Source: Enoplolaimus lenunculus (lineage: Eukaryota > Nematoda > Enoplea > Enoplida > Thoracostomopsidae). From it: 64,000 nucleotides of DNA. Under the pieces are notes generated by a model. That model saw only the letters and a program-made list of their open reading frames with translations, ran no database searches and had not been told where the DNA came from. Positions 46,828 to 60,368 of this stretch are shown here, piece by piece; the stretch's first letter is position 1, and every line of letters starts with the position of its first letter. A program made the translations under genes and the position numbers. The stretch spans positions 1-64,000 of the forward strand of contig JASANG010001435.1 in NCBI GenBank assembly GCA_030248215.1, written 5' to 3'.

Positions 46828-47530
46828 TTAGAGGTACCGCAAAAGCTGGTTGTTTGCGAAAACAAAAGTTTCAAACCACGGGAATAATTTTTGAAAGTTA
46901 TGGTACGCAAACACTAGAAATCCAGTTGAACATAAACTTTTAGGCTAGTAAGTACATATATATTAACTTCTGGTATAACTTTTGGTATTTTCTTAATTTG
47001 AAACAGGCGAATTTTACTAAATTTTGTATAATAAAACTAACTCTTGGATTCTTACATTACGCATGCAAGTATAACAAAATATTTTGGTTTTGATATGCGG
47101 GTTGGAGGCAAAGGTCTTGGTGGACAGCAATGACTTCACTTTGTTACATTGGAAATACGGCAAATTTTATGGGGAAGAAAAAATAGATACTTATCCCAAA
47201 AAAGACACACTTATCCCGTTATGTCAATTTTTGATGAACTCGAGGGTTTTTTTCGTAATACCCAACGTGCGAGCCCCTACTAACAGAAATTTGTGGATCC
47301 GCAACAGCTGGAAAGTCATGTGCGTTAACCAAAAAGCGAACGTATAGGATTAGGCGAACAGTAGCTTATTTAAAAAATAATGGGGCCCACATACGTTTCG
47401 GTAGAAGCGAGAAGTCAAATGTAATTTTAAATAAGTTATAAGGTAAAGAATTTTACGATTTGTTAATAAAATTTTCCATTCAATGTTGTATAAAATAATC
47501 TGTCTCAGAAAATGAGGGGATGCTACCCTC

Positions 47531-47738
47531 GGCCCATGTATAGAACAGGGCCGGATCGTTTTCCAGAGGGGCCATAGTAGAGTCAGTTTAAGGTTAAGGC
47601 TAAATTTTTTGTTTAGGCTTATGCTTAGGCTTAGGCTTAGGAATAGGCGCATCCTTACGCTTAGGTTTATGCCTAAGCTTAGGCTTAGGCTTAGGAATAT
47701 GCTTATACTACTGTCCGGCCCTATTCTATACATGGGCG
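47531..47738. mobile_element. TTAGGC-rich hAT-like MITE
   Basis: Ends GGCCCATGTATAGAACAGGG and CCTATTCTATACATGGGCG. It is flanked by TACCCTC on both sides (47524-47530 and 47740-47746; an 8-bp duplication with one mismatch). The interior has long runs of CTTAGG steps. In COE intron 2. Confidence 0.85.
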
Positions 47739-48822
47739 TTACCCTCCATCCCCCTGTGCAGCGGTATGCTACGCCGCTGGGCAGGATATATAAATCCCTT
47801 GATCCCAGCATAATTACAACAACGAATACAATATAAAGTGTATTTTATCGATTTAAGCATTCTCCAGGGTGCGACTACTATTAACTGTTTTGCTGGCTGT
47901 TCAGAGAAATTTAGGGCAGCCAGCGCAGTTTTGCGAGCCCCGTTTTGTGGTGCATATTTGCACGATGTTTATTTCAAAAAGTGTGTTTATGTCAAAATTA
48001 TGTTAGGGTTTGATATCATCAGCAGTATAATTCAAATTTCTACTGCTGTTGTGCGCTTTGGCCTAGGCTAAAAAAGAAGGCAAGGTGTGAGCATAATATA
48101 GGCGTTAAATCTATATTTCTTCGTTTAATATTTTGCTTGCAGAATGTCTTGAAAACATTTAGATGCATAGTTTGTAAAGCTTATACATGGACCAGACATT
48201 GAGCATTATAATTCTGAATTTAACCTAAGCCTTGCTTCGGTGCTTGTTCTATAATATAAGTAGTTTATTACGTGTGTTTTAATTTTGAGGTAAGTTTTTC
48301 AAGGGAAGTAGGTATATGTTTTCTTTCGAGGCCTTTAGAGAATTGCAGACAATGTTATAGATGAACACACATATCGTAAACTGAAATTAGTGTTGTTACA
48401 TAGTTTTGGTTGAAAATTCAAGTATTCCAATTTGAACTTTTTAGGGCAAACTTAGGTTCGATTTTGCAGGTGTAATTCTGTAACCACAGTTTTCCCTTGA
48501 GTAAATAACACTTCGATTAACCTCGGTCAGTTTGTTACTCCGATTTTTTGTCGCACATTTTTGTGTGCATTAGCTATGTAATTATCACTTTATTAACCTA
48601 AATTATAAATTTAAAATTTAGTTCAAATTTTTGACACACCCAAGGGATTCGTATATATTAATATTTAAGTAATCAATTGTTTTTATTTCGTCCTATGACG
48701 TCCATATTTAACCCATTGACACCATTCATTCGAATTATTAATAGCTATATACTTAAAATTCTTCATCAAATGCAAAAATTTAGCTAAACATCTTGTTGTA
48801 CACTGCCGTTTGATTCATTCAG

Positions 48823-48886
48823 GAACCCGAAGGCCAAAAAACCAACAACGGAATTCAGTATCGGCTGTGGTTGGCCTACGCAAATG
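48823..48886 (+). CDS. COE: COE exon 3
   Basis: 64 nt after ATTCATTCAG; donor G|GTTAGT, phase 1. Encodes EPEGQKTNNGIQYRLWLAYA then N, matching the family's EKTNNGIHYRLQLLYSN segment. Confidence 0.95.
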
Positions 48887-48924
48887 GTTAGTTTTTTAGT
48901 TTATTACTACTTCGTGACAGCAGG

Positions 48925-49085
48925 ATTAGTAATTAATATGTCGCTAGCACAGGTGCAATATATGAAGGAAATTAGATTCTATCAGCAACGTACAACTCTC
49001 AAGAGCGATCAGAAGTTATCGACAAATTTCAAGTCACTGTTAACTGATGATAAGTGCTATACGCATTCGAAGAATATTGTCCTAA
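48925..49085. mobile_element. fragment of the TATTCTCAAATG family
   Basis: Contains AACTGATGATAAGTGCTATA and CGCATTCGAAGAATATTGT, similar to the right end at 26770 and 38543. It occupies much of the 510-bp COE intron 3. Confidence 0.4.
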
Positions 49086-49269
49086 CATTCTGTATCATAT
49101 TCAAATGAGTTTTTCGAGCCCGTAGCTAAGCGTGTACCTGGTTTGTAGAATAGTATTAGCTGTAGTTTCACAATTTTTTTGCAAATAGATGTTTCACCTG
49201 AACGTGCTTGAATTTCTCTAAAATGTTCGACTGGCTGCAATTACGCGCACTGAAGATGCGGCATAACTG

Positions 49270-49377
49270 ACCTGTGACGCAATACATATTAGGTCGAGAC
49301 CTTACCATTTTATCACAAAACATTTTCTATACTAAGGCGTACGCTTCCCATCTCCCCTCTGGATCCGCTAGTGCTAC
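49270..49377. mobile_element. right end of the GGATCC element, abutting COE exon 4
   Basis: CCTTACCATTTTATCACAAA through CTCTGGATCCGCTAGTGC matches the right end of 40940-41176. It lies about 20 bp before COE exon 4. Confidence 0.5.
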
Positions 49378-49396
49378 AAGTATAATTTTATTTTAG

Positions 49397-49452
49397 GTAT
49401 TCGATTAGAACAAGATATTTATGTACGGTTGATTGATAGTGTTACAAAACAT
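49397..49452 (+). CDS. COE: COE exon 4 (56-nt micro-exon)
   Basis: Too short for ordinary ORF calling, found by homology and phase. Acceptor TTATTTTAG, donor GTAAGT. With the last base of exon 3 it gives G, then IRLEQDIYVRLIDSVTKH, matching VRTEQDLYVRLIDSMTKQ of other COE proteins. The final His replaces the usual Gln. Confidence 0.94.
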
Positions 49453-50889
49453 GTAAGTTGAAGTTTCGTGTTTCTTTCTGTTGAACATGAACTCAGATTG
49501 CAAACCAAATTTGGTCCCGTTGTTCGGCCAATATTATATATAAGCGTTTGCCCACTAAGCCGAAGCCTAAACTTAATTGTAAACCTAAGCCTTACAAATA
49601 TTTTGGCTGGGTCACTTTGACTTTCATACTGATAGCCTTTTTAAGTAGGGGCTGACTAGGGTCTACCTTGAAACTGGCATTAAAGTGTGCCACAGTTTGG
49701 TTCCTCATGCTGTATGATTGGTCTCAATTCAATCTGTTGTCAAAGTGATCAGATGTCATTGGGTATGCATTATTCCAAAACTGCGGCAGAACAGATATTC
49801 CGAAACGAATACAGCAAAATATTGCAATATACATACATATATACATAAATATGTATATATATTAATCACTGCCAAATTTGGCTTGGTCTGTTTTTTCAAA
49901 TTTTGCGAGGATCATGCTTCGTAAAAGACAAAACGTAGCAATATTTTCACTTTAAAGTCTAAAATTAATATTTTTGCCCGTCTCCAACTTATAATTTTTA
50001 TTCTTTTTATCAGCGGATGTGTTTGTAGCCAACGGAAACTGAATTCGTCTAAAATGACCGCTTCGTGTCTAATTTCTAAGATTATTGCCGTCTTTACTAG
50101 CCATGTACTCGATGAGTAATTAAGTATCCGTACAGTAAGTATTAATGCGCATGTACGACCCGAGATCATTCGGCTTAAGGTGGGTGCTAGTGCGGTCGTT
50201 GAACAAAACGTATAATATCCGAATACTGTGACCCCAGAAAACAATATTTTTACTGTATATCGATATGTATAAAAAAATTAATTGCTTCGAAAACACCAGA
50301 GACTGCATCTACACCCCTGTGATTACACTTGCAAAGACCCAGGTAAAATGTCGCTTGGTCTGATTAAGTGATAATATACACGCCGACAGCATATAATTGA
50401 CTGAAGTGGTTGCGGAAGTTAACGCAAGAATATGAGATTGATTGCGTTAATTTTGACATAGAAAAATGTGTAAATTTCAAAGGGACGATTGATTAAGGAT
50501 TGTGCGCGGGATAACGACATCTTTATAGAGATTGACTATGGGTTGCATTTAACGAAGCTTATATATGTATACAATTAATATATATTAAATAAAATTGACT
50601 AGTTCTGTCAATGCGCTTCATATCCTGGAAGCAGTTCATATAAAGAATCGCGATCCGAAATTAAATGTGCAGTCAAAGTCTTGCGTCTTTAGGATTTTCA
50701 CATATACTTCCTTAAATGCAATCCAAGCTAACCGTTATAGAGATGAGATATAGGAATTTAAGAGGCAGGGAACACATATTTCACTGTCATTGAAGTGGAA
50801 TTAATATAAGTTTTTTAATATCAAAAAGCGTAGGCAGTTTTAGAAAACTGGCTGATCTTTGATTTGCGAATTGCTGGTGAACGTAGAAA

Positions 50890-50986
50890 GCTCAAGCTTT
50901 GGACCATTTTTTGCTTAGTCTTAGGCTGAGGTTTAGAAATATGCTTATATTACTGTTCAGTCCCTGTTCTATACATGGGCTGATTA
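50890..50986. mobile_element. partial TTAGGC-rich MITE
   Basis: Interior and right end only: CTTAGTCTTAGGCTGAGG, ATATGCTTATATTACTGTTC and CCTGTTCTATACATGGGC. In COE intron 4. Confidence 0.6.
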
Positions 50987-51489
50987 GTCTATTAGCAAGA
51001 CGTTGTAAATTTAAGTGTTTTCTGTTTAATTCTGTAGGCATCTGTGGTTCTGTGTCAAGTTATAACAGATTGGTTCTATGCATATTGAAAAACTAAAATG
51101 TTTCCGGTACAACCGACACCTGCTGCAGAATTTAGCTTGAAAACATCAAGTGATTTGCAGCCAATTTGCTATTTTAAAATATTTCAATTACTAAAAATTT
51201 CACTTCAACTTCAGTGTTCGAAATTTTCTCAACCGTCAACTGACCATCTGATTCTTGACCGCCCACCAGTGACCTCGCGTAGTTTCGCTTTCGGTTCAAA
51301 ACTGTAACGCTATAATAATTGGATTGTGTTGTTATCTTTGAAAATTAATTTCAACGCGCGTTCAGAACTGTTGTATTAATATTTGATTACGGTTAATTAT
51401 TCAAATTTCAATTGGAGGAAATTTTAAACGAGAGCATTGGTCTTCAAAGAAGATCAACGGCGAAAACGGGGTTATATATAAGATGTTTC

Positions 51490-51657
51490 GGCCCATGAAA
51501 ACATCAGGTGCAGAACGTTTTTCTGCGTTTCTGTAATATAGTAAGCTTAAGCTTTAGACTATTTCTTTGCTTAAGCATACGTGTTCATTTTTGCGCTTAG
51601 CCTTCGGTTTAGGAATATGCTTATACTACTGTCACGCTTCAGGGCTATACATTGGTC
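51490..51657. mobile_element. TTAGGC-family MITE with near-perfect 8-bp duplication
   Basis: Starts GGCCCATGAAAACATCAGG and ends GGGCTATACATTGGTC. Flanked by GATGTTTC (51482-51489) and GATGCTTC (51658-51665). The interior has diverged more than in other copies. In COE intron 4. Confidence 0.75.
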
Positions 51658-51839
51658 GATGCTTCAAATTCCGTGTGTAGCTTGAACCAAGATTGTAAAA
51701 TTTGAATTTTAGGCAACGAAATACAAACCCCAACTTTTTACGTTCAGAATGCAAATCGGTGCACTTATTAAGTTATGATTTCGTTAACATTTATTGAAGA
51801 CTGAGGTTCCTGTGTTGTGAAGCAAAATGTTTTCAATAA

Positions 51840-52112
<273 letters not shown>

Positions 52113-52284
52113 TAAACAAGACTTTTTCGATGACAAATTTTATTGACCACACACCAAATTAAGGTTTTTGTAGTTATTTTGTAGTGAGAGCATTAAACTC
52201 GATAATTTGAAAACTGAAACGTCTTCAGAATGCGCTTCCTTGCATTAATGGCGCACGACCCATACGGATTTTCCGCGGCACTCC

Positions 52285-52385
52285 AATAGAATAAGCTTAA
52301 AAGCTTGAGCTTGTTTTTTGCTTAGGCTTTACGCCAAGACTTCGTTATAATCTTATCTACGCTGATGTTTAGGGTTAGAAAACAT
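52285..52385. mobile_element. degenerate TTAGGC-family fragment
   Basis: GAATAAGCTTAAAAGCTTGAGC and GCTTAGGCTTTACGCC resemble the family interior. It fills part of the 387-bp COE intron 5 together with a TA run at 52395-52440. Confidence 0.4.
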
Positions 52386-52460
52386 GCCAATATGTATATA
52401 TACATATATATAATATATACATATATATTTATTTATTTATTATAGCAATGTTTTAAATAA

Positions 52461-52568
<108 letters not shown>

Positions 52569-53982
52569 TAAATGAACGAAATTTGGCTACAGCTCTAACT
52601 GGTCATTCAACTACGCTTGTCCTCTTTACTGGCTGAACCAGAGAACGACTAGCCTATGCTATGGCTCTCCCAACAGAAATTATAAACCAAATATATTAAG
52701 ATTTAGTCCTGAGATCGCGTTCGACTTCTCACTTCCTTCGCTTCCAAGCTTGTTTTGTTTACTGACGCAGGCCCCGGTCGAACATTTCTGTATTCGACAA
52801 TTATTCGTTTGGCCTTATAATCTGCAACCAGAGTTCTTCCGTTCCGCAACTTGACTATTCTAGTTTCAGAACAGCGTTCAGTTACGATTCGGCAGTTTAT
52901 TGACTACATTTTTTTATTTCTTGACACATTTTAACTTTCAAACGTTGTTTTTTTAGTCAGTTTTACTTCGGTTCATTAGCTCCGAGTTAATTATCATTAT
53001 TCACAAGGTCCAGGTAGTAAAGATTTGAACGCGTTCGTGAGCATTTGAGAATTAGAATTGATTCAAACAAATGGTAAAAAAGCTGTATATATTAGCAAAG
53101 GTGAAAGTATCTTGCCCCTGCATTCCATTGATGGTCGAATCATGCTTCGAAAATAAACGGTATTTTGCGTCATTTAATAACAGCTGGCCAAAAACTTTTT
53201 GTCAAAATTCGATTTAAATTTTTCAAACCGAAATAGCTAAATTTTAACATACTAAACATTTTAGCCTCATTTTTGTGATTCTTAACCTCTAAAGTCTTTT
53301 CTCTGTTCAGGGGCGTAGCCACGTGTGGAAACTGGGCGGTAATACCATCTATGAAAAAAATTTCTAACCGGGGTTTCTACAGTACCGAATGAAAAAGAGC
53401 CTCAAATCCCCCTGGACAACACTCACTAAGAGGACCGTTTTCCTGCACCCCTCAGAACGCGGCATTGAGTTTGCTATTGGTTGGCAGTAATTTTGCTTCT
53501 GTTTTGCTGGAGTTATACTCGATTAAGTTTAACGAGGTTCAACTATACCAAACAACGTTATATATTGAGTTTTGGATTGAATGTCAATTTGGGCGTTAAG
53601 ATGGATTATCGCTTTGCGATCTGAGAGTGCTGTATATTGCGCGTTTCGCTATCAAAACTTGATTACCCTCGACATTCTTTGGCGTGGGACGAAAACTCAG
53701 ACGGGTATGCTGGATGACAATGTATAGGGGAAGTATCATCATCTGAAATGAAAATTGTGATGTAACTCTGTAGCGCTTGGTGCCTAGGAGGGTTGGATGT
53801 GGTTACCCGTAGTCAAAGGAAAGAGATTAATTCTATCAAAAGTGAATGATCAGAGGGTGTAACTGGGCACAATCTGTGTACAAAAATGTATCCAGCGAGC
53901 GGTGCGTTTTGATCTTGCCCTCTTAATTCTAGGGGCCGATTCATACAATTCTCTAATATATTTACGGGTTAACTGAATTCAT

Positions 53983-54037
53983 ATTTTCTCTTATACTCTT
54001 ATTTCCTGTATTTTTCTCTTATACTCTTATTTCCTGT
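53983..54037. repeat. 28-bp tandem duplication
   Basis: TTTCTCTTATACTCTTATTT plus CCTGT occurs twice with a 28-bp period, in COE intron 6. Confidence 0.85.
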
Positions 54038-54608
54038 TTATACTACAAGCAACATCTACCGATCCCTATCGAGAAGAATGCCAGGTCAAAACGCAACGTG
54101 TGTTGCTAGATTTAGTACCACATACTCTATATTAACTCTAAAACTTTATCTCCAAGGTGCATAATCGGCCCATGGTTGTATGTGATGGAATTTTGACGGT
54201 GCCAGAAGTTTAAACTTTTTAAAAATAAAGTACCATTAAAATTGATAATATTGAATATTTTTTTAAATTTTTGAAATTTTGTGAGAATACCGCAGTGCTA
54301 CGCGAGGACCACTGTTGCAATGAACACCTGTGTCGTCATAGATTAAAATTCATTTCCAACTCTAAAAAAATTTAAGTATCAAAAAAATGTCTTCAGTCCG
54401 GCAGACGTCTAACTTTAGAAGCGCTAGGGCAAGAGTAAGTTCACTCAATTATTACACGCTAAATAATACAGTCTTGCGTTTTTTAATATTTTATACGATA
54501 GGTAATTTAATTAAGATTAAGCTGAAAGTCTAATACCATTTGAATAAAACTAAATTTAATCGAAAAAGTGTACTTTTCAATTCAATTGTATATATTAAAT
54601 AATTTTGT

Positions 54609-54680
54609 GATATATATATTTTATATATATTATATATTTATTTTTATATATATATATATTTATTTATATAGATATATATT
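54609..54680. repeat. TA-rich microsatellite
   Basis: Interrupted TATATATT runs in COE intron 6. Confidence 0.8.
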
Positions 54681-55604
54681 CCAATTCAGATTCTAGTTCC
54701 CAATTCCGATTAAATTTAGCTGCGTTCGATCTGCTACTACCCATGTTCTCGGCGTTGACTTGAATTCTTAAAACTGTGTTCCTTGTTTGTCAATACACAA
54801 GACTCCAGTCACAAGCGCTATAAAGACAAATTAGTATTCTATTTTAGCTTGTTTCCATCTTAAAATTGGCTTCTCGATCATAAAACGGAACACATTAACC
54901 CAAAGGCTAAGGCGTGGCATATAAGATCTTAATCGTAAAACCAGATATGGTCTCAACAAAGACGCACGCCAAATTTAATTGCTGTCTAAATGAATACTAG
55001 AAATGTCAGTAATAGGCAAGGAAAGTAGCTTAGCATGAGTTTTGGGGGTTGGTCATATATGATATAAAAAGGATATAAGAAGTTGACGATAAATACATCG
55101 TACTTGTGTAATTTCTTACCACGATACGTTCCTAGTCAATGGTAAAGATTGGATTATCAAAATATGCGGCTGACGCTTCTGCTTAAGCTACGTAAAACCA
55201 GCAATGTATGGGAAAACTTTGGCATTCAATCAAATTAACATTTGTGTGCGGAAAAAAAGTAAACAAAGGGAAGGAGGTGATTTCAAACGAAATCGAAACG
55301 TTTGCTGAGCATCCATTGATTTAATATCACTTTTTGTTTAAAATAATTTGATTTCTTGGTACTAAAACTGGGGAATCACTTGTCACATTTTACAGTTGAC
55401 CGTGTTTATCGTTTAGTGCAATTTTGGTTCATAAATGTGTATCTGAGCCCAGTATGTTAAAGGATGTATGCCTGTTTATACTCGTACCACCTATATATCA
55501 AGTGCAGCAATTTTGTACCACTGTCGGATTTAAATTTGAGCACCCAGGACTGGGCCGTCCCCAACAGAGATCGAAACCAAAATCTTGGGCCAAGATTTAG
55601 CAGC

Positions 55605-55722
55605 GGTTATATATGTGCCAATTATTTGAGGAGGAATTGGAACATTATTATTTTGTCACAAAAAATTGATGGGGGAGGGCTTACGCCCCACTACAGCTAC
55701 CCTTCTGGATCCGCTAACGAGG
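55605..55722. mobile_element. fragment of the GGATCC element
   Basis: Contains TTTGTCACAAAAAATTGATG, GCCCCACTACAGCTACCC and CTTCTGGATCCGCTAACG, similar to 40940-41176. In COE intron 6. Confidence 0.4.
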
Positions 55723-56288
55723 TTTGGTACTAAAATTGTGTTTGGCATCTAGTTTCCTTCGCTCGTGAAATTCCTTCACTTTTGATTAGAAAAACTGCTA
55801 TTCGCCACTGAAAAATGCCAGTTACGCAGTGCTGGTTAATACCGGCTTGAGAGCGAGGTATACAACTGTTGGGGTTACTTACAAAAATTAGTCAGAATGC
55901 AATGACGCAATTCGTTCTTTACGCAATTTTAACACGAACAATGTTTCGCTGAAAGTTTAGTTAATATTTTTTTATTTTAAGTGTGACAGACATTGAGTTC
56001 GCTCATGTGGTCAGTTTTATAATATAGCCGTTACTCAATCATAAGTACCTCTATATATTCGCTTTTGGTTCAACCAGTAAATAGATGTATTTTACAAATC
56101 AAGATTATATATATTTAGATATATATATGTAATAAATATCAATTATATATAAATATATTTATGTATTATATATAATACATATTAGATATAATTTAATAAA
56201 CAAAACCGCATGCAATTGGTAATAAATGTTTCGTGTTAAATGTTTTTTACACAGAAATTTTATTTGTTGCTTTATTTTTTTGTTTCAG

Positions 56289-56370
56289 ATATTTCTTGAA
56301 ATTTTTTCTCAAATGCAACCAAAATTGTTTGAAAAACGCCGGCAATCCACGTGATATGCGACGATTTCAG
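56289..56370 (+). CDS. COE: COE exon 7
   Basis: Acceptor TTTGTTTCAG, donor CAG|GTTCGT, phase 0. Encodes [20 protein letters not shown] and RDMRRFQ, identical to other COE proteins except Y for F at the start. The donor GTTCGT is weaker than the GTAAGT used by most of this gene's introns. Confidence 0.97.
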
Positions 56371-56935
56371 GTTCGTTTGTTAACTTTTGTTTAGTTTGAA
56401 TATTTTTTGGTGTTTTTTATATTGTTATAAGTTTAACTAAGCTTACGAAGCATCTTATGTGTTTACAATGAAACAGAAATCATACATCTTTGCTTTTGTA
56501 TCTCGTTATTTTTCTGCTGGCTGTAACTGAACAGATCTGATTTTGAAATTTTTTTGCATATTTAAGCTTTAATTTTTACATATTTACCGGAGTTTAACAG
56601 GCCTGATAGAATATTTTATTATTTGTTTACATTTTCATGCACAATACCTGCAACTTTATTCAGGCGATGCGTTCTGCTATTGACGCATAGGGGTTAACTA
56701 GTAATTAACTTAATTGAAATCAAAACAAAATTTGATTTAGGTGAGCTGGTGATGGCTATTATTCAAATGTTACCTGTCGAATGTATTACGAAACTGAGTT
56801 TGAAAGATGAATGATCTGGTTGGAATGAAATATTTGTCGGGCAGATAATCGATTAGCGTTTAAGATAGCGAATCTAACCTAGGATTACATTTGTCAAGGA
56901 GGCATTGAGAAGACAAAAATCGCACAAAACTACAA

Positions 56936-57006
56936 ATATATATACATATATATACATATATATGTATATATGTACATATGTATATATGTATATATATTTA
57001 TATATT
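56936..57006. repeat. TATATG-rich microsatellite
   Basis: Runs of ATATATACAT and TATGTATA in COE intron 7. Confidence 0.85.
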
Positions 57007-57740
57007 CGGTTTTCGTGGTTAGCTAATTCAAACTCGGCGTTTATGGGACAGAATTTATATTTCACAAGTTCAATACGAAGATTTATAATGCAACAACATT
57101 TGTAAATGAGTTCCGCCAACACACTTAGGCTAAGTAGTCGGAAAACATTTATCTAAGCCTAAGCAAAAATTTTGGCCTGCGAGTTCACCTTTTAAGCCTA
57201 AGCTGTAACATGGCAAATACTTTCCGCTTTAAAGGATTGATATCTTTACAAGCGGCTCATAGCGATAGATTTATGGAAACTTATTATTATTCTTTCGGTC
57301 AAATATCTCTCTCTCTTTCTCGATTACTCTGATAGCCTAAATTTTGGAGAAACATTAATGTCATAAATTTCGAGTCAAATTTGTCAAAATTTCTACTCAA
57401 GTCCTGTGACTGATTGATTGTTTCGCTTTTGGACATTGCTTCGAACATAGGAGATAATCAGATTTAGTGATCAGGATAATGTTTCCAAAAATGGGTTACT
57501 GTAGCTGGCCGATTGAGGGATATAATATATTATGGTCGTGGCTGGATTTGGCGTTAACTTAGAAGTGACACGCCCGTCGCCTGCTCGTGTTGCTAGGGGC
57601 TAAACATTTTTAAGGAGGGGCATAAAAGGGTTTTCGATGGCTTAACACAAGCGAGGTTGGAAATTTCCTAGGGGGAAGGGCAAACTTCTCCCCCCTCGCC
57701 CCTTGTAGCTACGCCACCGAGAAGTGGGGACACATGTAAA

Positions 57741-57850
57741 GCTGAGGGCAATTGCAGTAGTATTAAACATATTCCTAAGCCAAAGCCTAAGCAAAAAATT
57801 CAGTCTAAAGTTTAAACTGTACTCCGGAATAGTACGCGCAAAAACGTTCC
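57741..57850 (-). mobile_element. inverted fragment of the TTAGGC-family MITE
   Basis: GCAGTAGTATTAAACATATT, CCTAAGCCAAAGCCTAAGC and TCTAAAGTTTAAACTGTACT correspond to the family interior read in reverse. In COE intron 7. Confidence 0.55.
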
Positions 57851-58809
57851 GTCACTTCGATTTACATCGAGGGAAGTTGGTAAAAGCTTAACAACGCAAG
57901 CAAATGGTGAAATAATATTGAACAAAGTTTAAGCGTCGACAGTAAAGTGTTCCATTGTAAAAATGAGTATAAAAAACTTTGAAAATTTTCGATTCAAATT
58001 TAATACATTCGCGTAAATATTAATAAAATTGGTGAAGAAAGAACTTAAAGGTTGAATTGAAATTAATATTAATAATTGGTACATAGTCGAGTGCAGGGTT
58101 TAGAATTAATAAATTCCGATAACTTTGTTTTCAGTATTTACTAAAATGTTTTATAACCTGTAAACTACTCTCTAAAACCTTAAACTAACTTGATTTATGC
58201 TTAAGCTAATCGATCAGTATTAAACTAACTTTCTAGATGAAATAAACTAACAGGTTTTCAGTTTACGCTAAACTTAATGAACTCTTAGATACACGGACGC
58301 ACTTATTGCTTAAACTAAAAATAAGTTTACTTAAACTCGTGGTAAACTTAAAAACCCGTTAGTTTAAGTAAACCTTAAAATTGTAGTTTAGTTAATCCGT
58401 CCAGACATTTAAGTTAAAGTTTTATAGAGTAAGAGAAAACTATTTTTTTCGTTGTTTTCACTACGAAATGATTTTTGAAATATTTGCTATAGCGATACAG
58501 GTTGTTTTATGACCAGTTACTATTGAAAGTATAATCTAAAAAATTTACAATTTTTCAGAATACATTTAGGTTATAAATTATGGTATGAACCAGTTTCATA
58601 GAATAATACATAATCTGTCAACCAAAAAAGATAAAATAATTTTCAAAACTTTTGGGTAACGTTTGATACCAACCGCGTTCTGTATGTCATAAATTTAAGT
58701 ACATTCTTGACAAAAATTCCGATTTCAGTGTCTCGTCTGCTTAATTTAAAAGAATCTATTTTATAAGTGGTTTTTTGTGAAATACAGTCAGTAGCTCGTT
58801 TAATTTTTC

Positions 58810-58998
58810 GGCCCATGTATAGAACAGGGCCGGATCGTTTTCCTGAGGGGATATAATAGAGTCAGTTTAAGGTTTAGACCATTTTTTGCTTAGACTTAGG
58901 CTTAAGCTTAGGTTTAGGCTAAGGAATAGGCTCATCCATACGCTTAAGCTTAGAAATATGCTTATACTACTGTTCCGGCCCTGTTCTATTAATGGGCC
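58810..58998. mobile_element. TTAGGC-rich hAT-like MITE with perfect 8-bp duplication
   Basis: Ends GGCCCATGTATAGAACAGGG and CCCTGTTCTATTAATGGGCC, flanked by AATTTTTC at 58802-58809 and 58999-59006. Best-preserved copy in the window. In COE intron 7. Confidence 0.92.
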
Positions 58999-59414
58999 AA
59001 TTTTTCTTACATTTTAGTTTCGTGATAACCGCACCGGTCGAAAGCTTATATTTGTAATATTTTTAAATTCAACAAGCGGATAAGGTTTAATTATTGAACA
59101 CTGTCAACAAAATTAATCAACTGTAAACGCGCACATCTGCTGCTACCGGGGCTCAGCTAAAGCGGTGCCGGAATTAAAAATGCGAAATTTGATTCGATTG
59201 AAAATTTAAAAGAACCGCAATAATAATGTATTTAAATTTATTTATTCATTCAGTTGATTTGAAAATATAATTGTAATTTATTGCAGTTGAGATACTCAAT
59301 ATAATCTTCTTATATAAGTAGTCAAAATGAACCCTGGCCAGGACCGGCGTTAGGAAAGTCGTGGCCCCCCCCAAACAGCTACGAGGAGGGCCTAATATAA
59401 TATTTCACACCTCT

Positions 59415-59615
59415 ACACTGCAGAAAGGTGACTCAACTTTTCGGAATAGGCTTTTCGGGACGACACAATTTGAGTCAACGTTCGACTCTGCCAGCGTCAA
59501 ATTCGATTCACTAAGCCACACGTTTGACTCTGGTGGAGTCGAATTTGACTCACTTTGTGTAGTGTCGAAAAACCTATTTTCGGAGAGTCAGTTTGACTAA
59601 CCATTGTTTGCAGTG
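59415..59615. mobile_element. palindromic MITE flanked by TA (TGACTC family)
   Basis: 201 bp from CACTGCAGAAAGGTGACTC to CCATTGTTTGCAGTG with TA on both sides (59413-59414, 59616-59617). The near-palindromic arms carry AATAGGCTTTTCGGGACGAC and its inverse. In COE intron 7. Confidence 0.88.
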
Positions 59616-60368
59616 TAATCATATATGCAACTTATGAATTTGTGGTGGGCGAAAAAAATTTAGTTTGCCAAGATTCGGCTTCCAGAGGTTGGGGCCCTCC
59701 CCAATTGATGGTATGGGGGGGGCGCTTCTGGCGGCACTGACCATAGCAAGTATGCTTACCAGGGAATAGGTTATGTTGGTTTTTAAACAAGGAAACGGGT
59801 ATTTCAATGAAGCGGCCACTTGCCGAAAGTAGTTGAGTTGCCAGCTTGGAATATTAAAGACTGAAATCAATTGAATCAAGGAACGTCATTCACCCTTCGA
59901 TTGCGGTTTTTCCTTTTAAGAAGAAAAGACTTCGCACAACGACTAAAAAATTCTATGTTAGCAAAAATTTTAATCCGCAAGACCTCGCGTTGTGATTATA
60001 TTGCCAATCCTAAGGACCCGTAGGCAAGTGGGGCCAGGGGGGGCTCGGTCCCCCTGGAACAATTCTGGCTTCCCATAGAAAATTTTCAACCTTACTTATT
60101 CCCAATGAAAACCCTTGAATGTCCCTCCTGAAAATTTTTAGGCCCTTCTAGCAAGGTGAGCTGGTTACGTGCCTGCAATTCGGCCGTGCGAAACGTAAGA
60201 ACTCGCAATGTAGCTAACTTGTTAGAAGCGACACAAAAGCTCACGAGGAAAATTCAAGTAGGCATAGAACATACAAACAACATGACCTTTATAATATGTA
60301 TCTGTCTGAATTCAGTTGGGTCTACGTAGTTGAATACATACATTCTGAAAAAAAAGAAATCAAAAATA

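Noticed and set aside
47600-47710. Interstitial telomere repeat (TTAGGC-like)
   Set aside because: The TTAGGC steps are impure, sit inside a bounded MITE with inverted ends and 8-bp duplications, and recur with it elsewhere.
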